Source: Corynebacterium jeikeium (GTDB lineage: Bacteria > Actinomycetota > Actinomycetes > Mycobacteriales > Mycobacteriaceae). From it: a stretch of DNA of 64,000 bases. Below the pieces are notes generated by a model, which worked only from the letters and a program-made list of their open reading frames with translations, made no database searches and was not told where the DNA came from. Location of the stretch: positions 26,099-90,098 of the forward strand of contig NZ_JFCH01000046.1 in assembly GCF_000738175.1 (NCBI RefSeq), written 5' to 3'. A program made the translations under genes and the position numbers. Every line of letters begins with the position of its first letter. Within the stretch, counting starts at the first letter, position 1. This document shows positions 60,355 to 64,000 of this stretch, piece after piece.

Positions 60355-60831
60355 ATGAGTGAATCGCGTAGCTGGCTTGAAGGCCCCCTTGTACCAGGCG
60401 AAAACGAAGACCTCGCCGACCTCAGTCCATACCCCGGCGCCCGCTTGGGATTGCCCAAAGACGGCCCGGGCTCACTGTCCCCCTTGTTCCCCCGGCTGGG
60501 TGCACTGCTGATCGACTGGCTGGCCTGCTACGCCCTGGCCTGGTTCGTCACTTCCACGACGGACGCGCTGGGCGATTCTGCCACCGCCGCGATGATCTTC
60601 TTCATCATCTGGCGCATCCTGACCGTCTGGCTGTTCGCCCAATCCCCAGGGCATGCCATCGTGGGCATCGGTGTGGGTCGCATCGACAAGCCCGACGAGC
60701 GCGTGGGCCTGTGGCGCTCGGTCGTCCGCACGCTGCTGACGGTCTTCCTCTTCCCCCCAATTATTCAAGACACTGACGGCCGCGGAATGCACGATCGCGC
60801 CACTGGCACGGCCGTTATCCGTAGCCGCTAA
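60355..60831 (+). CDS. RDD-family membrane protein
   Basis: This 158-residue protein begins with a hydrophilic stretch of about 40 residues, then the RDD signature PLFPRLGALLIDWLACYALA and three spans. AQSPGHAIVGIGVGRID and LWRSVVRTLLTVFLFPPIIQ follow, ending DGRGMHDRATGTAVI. Members are of uncertain function, sometimes ion exchangers. The same gene stands between glnA and DUF4191 in mycobacteria (Rv2219A), so this is backbone. It is divergent from glnA by 153 bases. Confidence 0.88.
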   Translation: MSESRSWLEGPLVPGENEDLADLSPYPGARLGLPKDGPGSLSPLFPRLGALLIDWLACYALAWFVTSTTDALGDSATAAMIFFIIWRILTVWLFAQSPGHAIVGIGVGRIDKPDERVGLWRSVVRTLLTVFLFPPIIQDTDGRGMHDRATGTAVIRSR

Positions 60832-60834
60832 GCG

Positions 60835-61614
60835 TTACTTCTTTCCGCGCTGTGCCGCACGGCGGGCGCGGCGGTTCATGCCGGACATCTTCGCGCCCTT
60901 CGGCATCGGACCCTTCGGCATGTTGTTGTTCGGGTTGCTTAGCCGCGAGATCGACTCGACCTTGGAGTTAAGGGCGTCCACCTCATTCTTCTTAATGTTG
61001 CGCGGCAGGCGCATCAGGTGGTTCTGCAGCTTCTTCACCGGCACCTGGCCCTCGCCGTCGCCGACGATCACGTCGTAGATCGGGGTCTTGCCCACAATGC
61101 GCGCAAGCTTCTTGCGCTCCTGCGCCATCATCGGCTTCAGGCGGTGCGGTGCGCCCTCGCCGACCAGCACAATGCCGGGGGTGCCTACCACGCGGTGCAC
61201 TGCGTCCATGTGGGTGTTGGACGCCACGCCGTTCTCCGTAATCCACTTCATGCCCACACCGTCACGCATGTTGGACAAAGCCCATGCGGCGGCTCCGGCC
61301 TCGCCCTCAATCTGGTCATACACGCCGGACTGCAAGCGGCGGGAGAATACCCACATCGCCGCCATCGCGCCGATGATGATGCCCACGATCAGGTTCAGCC
61401 ACCACCAGCCGAAAACCAGGCTGAGCAGCAGCATCAGCACTACGGGAATCAGGAAGGCCAAAACCATGAACGGGATAAGCTTCTTATCCCGGCCCTTCTG
61501 CAGCTTGAAGGCCTGCCACAGCTGGGAGCGCGTCTGCTTGCGCTGCTCCTTCTTGGCAGCCTTGGCGGCCTTCTTGTCTTCCTTGACCCTTACGTCCTTT
61601 TTATCCTTCGCCAT
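60835..61614 (-). CDS. DUF4191 membrane protein
   Basis: This 259-residue protein has a Lys-rich N-terminus (KEDKKAAKAAKKEQRKQTRS), two adjacent spans (LIPFMVLAFLIPVVLMLLLS and WWWLNLIVGIIIGAMAAMW), and a cytoplasmic domain with HRVVGTPGIVLVGEGAPHRL, the family hallmark, ending in a basic tail (MNRRARRAAQRGKK). I start at 61614 because TATTGT lies exactly 7 bases upstream with no Shine-Dalgarno. It is the Rv2219 counterpart, unknown function, convergent with the RDD gene by 3 bases, and just downstream of lipA on the same strand. Confidence 0.88.
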   Translation of the reverse strand: MAKDKKDVRVKEDKKAAKAAKKEQRKQTRSQLWQAFKLQKGRDKKLIPFMVLAFLIPVVLMLLLSLVFGWWWLNLIVGIIIGAMAAMWVFSRRLQSGVYDQIEGEAGAAAWALSNMRDGVGMKWITENGVASNTHMDAVHRVVGTPGIVLVGEGAPHRLKPMMAQERKKLARIVGKTPIYDVIVGDGEGQVPVKKLQNHLMRLPRNIKKNEVDALNSKVESISRLSNPNNNMPKGPMPKGAKMSGMNRRARRAAQRGKK

Positions 61615-61621
61615 GGGATCA

Positions 61622-61627
61622 ACAATA
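61622..61627 (-). promoter_or_regulatory. -10 box of the DUF4191 gene (leaderless)
   Basis: TATTGT on the minus strand is 7 bases upstream of the ATG at 61614. Confidence 0.45.
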
Positions 61628-61731
61628 AGGCATGAATAAAGGCGGGGCGAAAGTGCCCCGCCGTGATGCTCCTGGCCACGCGCAGCCTCAGCGCCAGCGC
61701 ACACTAGCCTAAGCGCCAGCGCATCGCGCAG

Positions 61732-62781
61732 CTAGCGACGCGACGCAGTCACCGGCGTATCTTCCGACGCACCGTAGCGCTCCAGCAGGGTAGAGGCCTC
61801 CTGCGAAGTGGTGGAGTCCAGAGTCTCCTCCAGGTGCTTTAGGTTCTCCGGGATAGCCTCGCCGCGAGCCTGCTTAGCCTGGGCGTATAGGCGACCCGCG
61901 CGGTAGGAGGAACGCACCAACGGGCCGGACATAACGGCCTTGATGCCTAGCTCGTACGCAGCGTCGGAGTGCTCCATGAACTCCTCCGGCTTCACCCACC
62001 GCTCAATCGGGTGGTGCATGGAGGACGGGCGCAGATACTGCGTAATCGTCAGGATGTCGGTACCAGCGTCGGCCAGGTCCTTAATAGCCGCGCGCACCTC
62101 CTCCTTCTTTTCACCCATGCCCAGGATCAGGTTGGACTTCGTCACCAGGCCGTAGTCGTGCGCAGCCTGGATGACCTCCAGAGAACGCTCGTATTTGAAC
62201 GCCGGGCGGATGCGCTTAAAAATGCGCGGCACAGTCTCCAGGTTGTGTGCGAACACCTCGGGCTGGGAGTCGAAGACGACCTTCAGAAGCTCCGGGCGGT
62301 TGGAGAAGTCGGGCGTCAGATTCTCCACACCCGTGTTCGGGTTGAGCTCGTGGATCTTCTTCACGACCTCGGCGTATAGCCACGCGCCCTCGTCATCTAG
62401 GTCGTCGCGAGTCACGCCCGTGATGGTGGCGTAGCGCAGACCCATCTCGCGGACGTTCTCCGCCACGCGGCGCGGCTCGTCCAGGTCCAGAGGGGACGGG
62501 CGGCCGGACTTAATCTGGCAGAAGTCACAACGGCGGGAACACGTATCGCCGCCGATGAGGAACGTCGCCTCGCGGTCCTCCCAGCACTCGTTGATATTCG
62601 GGCAGCCAGCCTCCTGGCACACGGTGTGCAGGCCAGCGCCCTTCACACGATTCTTAATATCCCGATACTCCGGGCCGACCTTCGCGGTCGTGCGGATCCA
62701 CCGAGGCTTTGACTCGATGGGGGTTTCGGCATTCTTCGCCTCGATGCGGAGCATTCGGCGTCCATCTGCGGTCACACTCAT
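61732..62781 (-). CDS. lipA: Lipoyl synthase LipA
   Basis: This 349-residue radical SAM enzyme inserts two sulfurs into protein-bound octanoyl groups. Both iron-sulfur clusters are ligated by visible cysteines: auxiliary cluster [12 protein letters not shown] (Cys55, 60, 66) and SAM cluster CSRRCDFC (Cys81, 85, 88). Further blocks are [20 protein letters not shown] and [20 protein letters not shown]. The start is 7 bases after TAGGCT, with no Shine-Dalgarno. It follows lipB by 63 bases; both serve AceE's partner E2 and other lipoylated complexes. Confidence 0.97.
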   Translation of the reverse strand: MSVTADGRRMLRIEAKNAETPIESKPRWIRTTAKVGPEYRDIKNRVKGAGLHTVCQEAGCPNINECWEDREATFLIGGDTCSRRCDFCQIKSGRPSPLDLDEPRRVAENVREMGLRYATITGVTRDDLDDEGAWLYAEVVKKIHELNPNTGVENLTPDFSNRPELLKVVFDSQPEVFAHNLETVPRIFKRIRPAFKYERSLEVIQAAHDYGLVTKSNLILGMGEKKEEVRAAIKDLADAGTDILTITQYLRPSSMHHPIERWVKPEEFMEHSDAAYELGIKAVMSGPLVRSSYRAGRLYAQAKQARGEAIPENLKHLEETLDSTTSQEASTLLERYGASEDTPVTASRR

Positions 62782-62788
62782 GCCGACT

Positions 62789-62794
62789 AGCCTA
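62789..62794 (-). promoter_or_regulatory. lipA -10 box (leaderless)
   Basis: TAGGCT on the minus strand is 7 bases upstream of the lipA ATG. It lies in the 63-base gap after lipB, so lipA can be transcribed separately. Confidence 0.5.
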
Positions 62795-62844
62795 CGCTGG
62801 GTGACGCATAGGAATCCACCTCGGGTTTTCCCCTAGGAATGCAC

Positions 62845-63543
62845 CTAGGAATGCACCGGCAAGTCGCCGTTCAAAGCGTCAACGAGGTTGCGGGCGAGGG
62901 ACGAGTAGGCGTCAGAAACACTAACATCGCGCCCCAGCTCCTCGGTGAGCGTCGTGACTCCCGCATCCGCCAGCCCACAAGGTACAATGTGGTCGTAATA
63001 ATCCATGGTGTTGTCGCAATTCAGGGATACTCCGTGCATGGTCACGCCGCGCGTCACGCGAATGCCGATCGCGGCGATCTTACGTGCGGGCTTAAGCTCG
63101 CCATTAATGACGCCCGCAGGCAGCCACACGCCCGAACGCCCCTCTACGCGGCCGGTGCCGTGCAAGCCAAGATCTTCACAAGTCTGGATTAGCGCCTGCT
63201 CCAGGCGGCGGACATAATCGACCACGTCCACCGGGTCGGCCAGCTTGATGATGGGGTATGCGACCAGCTGGCCGGGTCCATGCCAGGTGATGCGGCCTCC
63301 ACGGTCGACGTCGACGACTGGCAGGCCGTTGGTGGGGCGGTCGGAATCCTCGGTGCGCTTGCCGGCAGTGTACGTCGGCGGGTGCTGGAGCAGGAGGATG
63401 GTGTCTGGGATTTTCTCTTCGGCGCGCCGGGCGGCGAGGTCCGCCTGGAGGTGCCAAGTGTCCTCGTAGTCCACGGTGCCGAGGTCACGGATGTCGATGT
63501 CCCGGGTTTTTGCCTTGCGGATGCTGCCTTGCTGGAATCCCAT
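62845..63543 (-). CDS. lipB: Octanoyltransferase LipB
   Basis: This 232-residue enzyme moves octanoate from acyl carrier protein to lipoyl domains. Family blocks are [36 protein letters not shown], the catalytic lysine in [21 protein letters not shown] and the catalytic cysteine in [15 protein letters not shown]. The ATG at 63543 is 7 bases after TATCAT and has no Shine-Dalgarno, so leaderless. It precedes lipA on the same strand. Confidence 0.96.
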   Translation of the reverse strand: MGFQQGSIRKAKTRDIDIRDLGTVDYEDTWHLQADLAARRAEEKIPDTILLLQHPPTYTAGKRTEDSDRPTNGLPVVDVDRGGRITWHGPGQLVAYPIIKLADPVDVVDYVRRLEQALIQTCEDLGLHGTGRVEGRSGVWLPAGVINGELKPARKIAAIGIRVTRGVTMHGVSLNCDNTMDYYDHIVPCGLADAGVTTLTEELGRDVSVSDAYSSLARNLVDALNGDLPVHS

Positions 63544-63550
63544 GGTGACG

Positions 63551-63556
63551 ATGATA
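63551..63556 (-). promoter_or_regulatory. lipB -10 box (leaderless)
   Basis: TATCAT on the minus strand is 7 bases upstream of the lipB ATG. Confidence 0.5.
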
Positions 63557-63591
63557 CTCCAGTGGTTCTGTGGTGCTGCTGGGTGCTGCCG

Positions 63592-63644
63592 GGTGCCAGA
63601 TGGTGGTGCTGATGCTGGCGCCCCGGTGCCAGATGGTGGTGCTG
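63592..63644. repeat. Two 20-bp direct repeats
   Basis: GGTGCCAGATGGTGGTGCTG occurs at 63592-63611 and again at 63625-63644. It is part of a longer G/T-rich stretch upstream of lipB with many GGTGCTG words. Confidence 0.75.
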
Positions 63645-64000
63645 GGCGCTGTTCCGCAGCCTCCGGGCGCTACCGCCGCTGAGGTTGAAGTTTCTGATGG
63701 TGCTGGATGTGTCAGGTGGTGACGTTGATACTGGTGCCTCCGGCGGCTGGCGCGCGCCAAATACCCTCGAATGTCGCTGAATCGGGAATTAGTCAAAACT
63801 GAAGCCGGAATCAGCTTTGGCGAAACTCTCTGACCTGCATTTTTGTGCAGATGCAACTCATTGTCTTTAACGTCTTCTCGATCTAGCGACATTTGAGGGA
63901 CTGGGAGGCTGCTCGAGAGGGATTTTTGAGGTGAGAGGGCGGCTTGGAGACGGGTATTGGGTTTGAGGCTGGTGGAATGGAAGCCTCCGGGGGGGGGGGG
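63645..64000. other. Gene-free end of the window
   Basis: This holds dispersed element copy E (63769-63895) and G-rich sequence. The window closes with a run of ten G. No gene is visible. Confidence 0.65.
63769..63895 (+). repeat. Dispersed inverted-repeat element, copy E
   Basis: GAATGTCGCTGAATCGGGAA at the left pairs with TTCTCGATCTAGCGACATTT at the right. The core is CTCTCTGACCTGCATTTTTG, the same orientation as copies A and B. TTGTC-N-TTAACGT precedes the right arm, as in copy B. Length is 127 bp. Confidence 0.82.

Noticed and set aside
63991..64000. Run of ten G at the window end
   Set aside because: It may be a homopolymer or an assembly edge effect. Its full length is not visible, so nothing can be concluded.

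Overview
The window is a high-GC actinobacterial chromosome segment, most likely from a Corynebacterium; the species cannot be settled from the sequence alone. Reasons: a gluABCD glutamate uptake operon, a BioQ-like site before bioB followed by a small bsaP gene, many start codons placed 6-8 bases after a TANNNT -10 box (leaderless mRNAs), and a backbone gene order known from Mycobacterium and Corynebacterium: aceE, DUF3052, SURF1, ptpA, HAD phosphatase, Nif3, zinc ribbon, RNase H/phosphatase, rnpB, panB, glnA2, glnE, and later glnA, RDD protein, DUF4191, lipA, lipB.

Layout. 1-530: end of a nitroreductase gene. 735-4047: gluABCD. 4062-8265 (minus): aceE, an acyl carrier protein and a beta-lactamase-fold hydrolase. 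8513-20153: DUF3052, tRNA-Val, SURF1, ptpA/HAD pair, Nif3-zinc ribbon-RNase H/phosphatase run, rnpB, an RNB exoribonuclease, small membrane proteins and an AT-richer orphan gene. 20527-26000: panB, glnA2, glnE. 26000-41102: a mixed accessory stretch with a sortase-like protein, transporters, a GT87-type mannosyltransferase, bioB-bsaP, a cupin, a fructosamine kinase, a YhgE/Pip protein with a degenerate ABC ATPase, a VIT1 metal transporter and a DHA2 drug exporter. 41317-57185: a defence island of visibly lower GC, with a large CorA-like orphan membrane protein, a complete Wadjet system (jetABCD), a VIT1 pseudogene, a frameshifted type ISP restriction-modification enzyme and an Mrr endonuclease. 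57234-58733: a lipoprotein and a DUF1772 gene, the latter bracketed by 101-bp direct repeats made from the 3' end of glnA. 58765-63543: glnA, RDD, DUF4191, lipA, lipB.

Functional links. Nitrogen and glutamate metabolism is represented by gluABCD, glnA2, glnE and glnA. Pyruvate dehydrogenase E1 and lipoate synthesis (lipA, lipB) serve the same complex. BioB and its auxiliary protein make biotin. Three to four anti-DNA defence modules lie together.

The most unusual signal is a family of five dispersed, roughly 114-129 bp intergenic elements (10767, 11057, 20207, 31624, 63769). Each begins with ATGTCG/ATGTCC and ends with its inverse, and carries a central (C)TGACCTGC core. The arms next to the termini differ between copies, but in each copy they stay complementary to each other. 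I know of no described element that matches.
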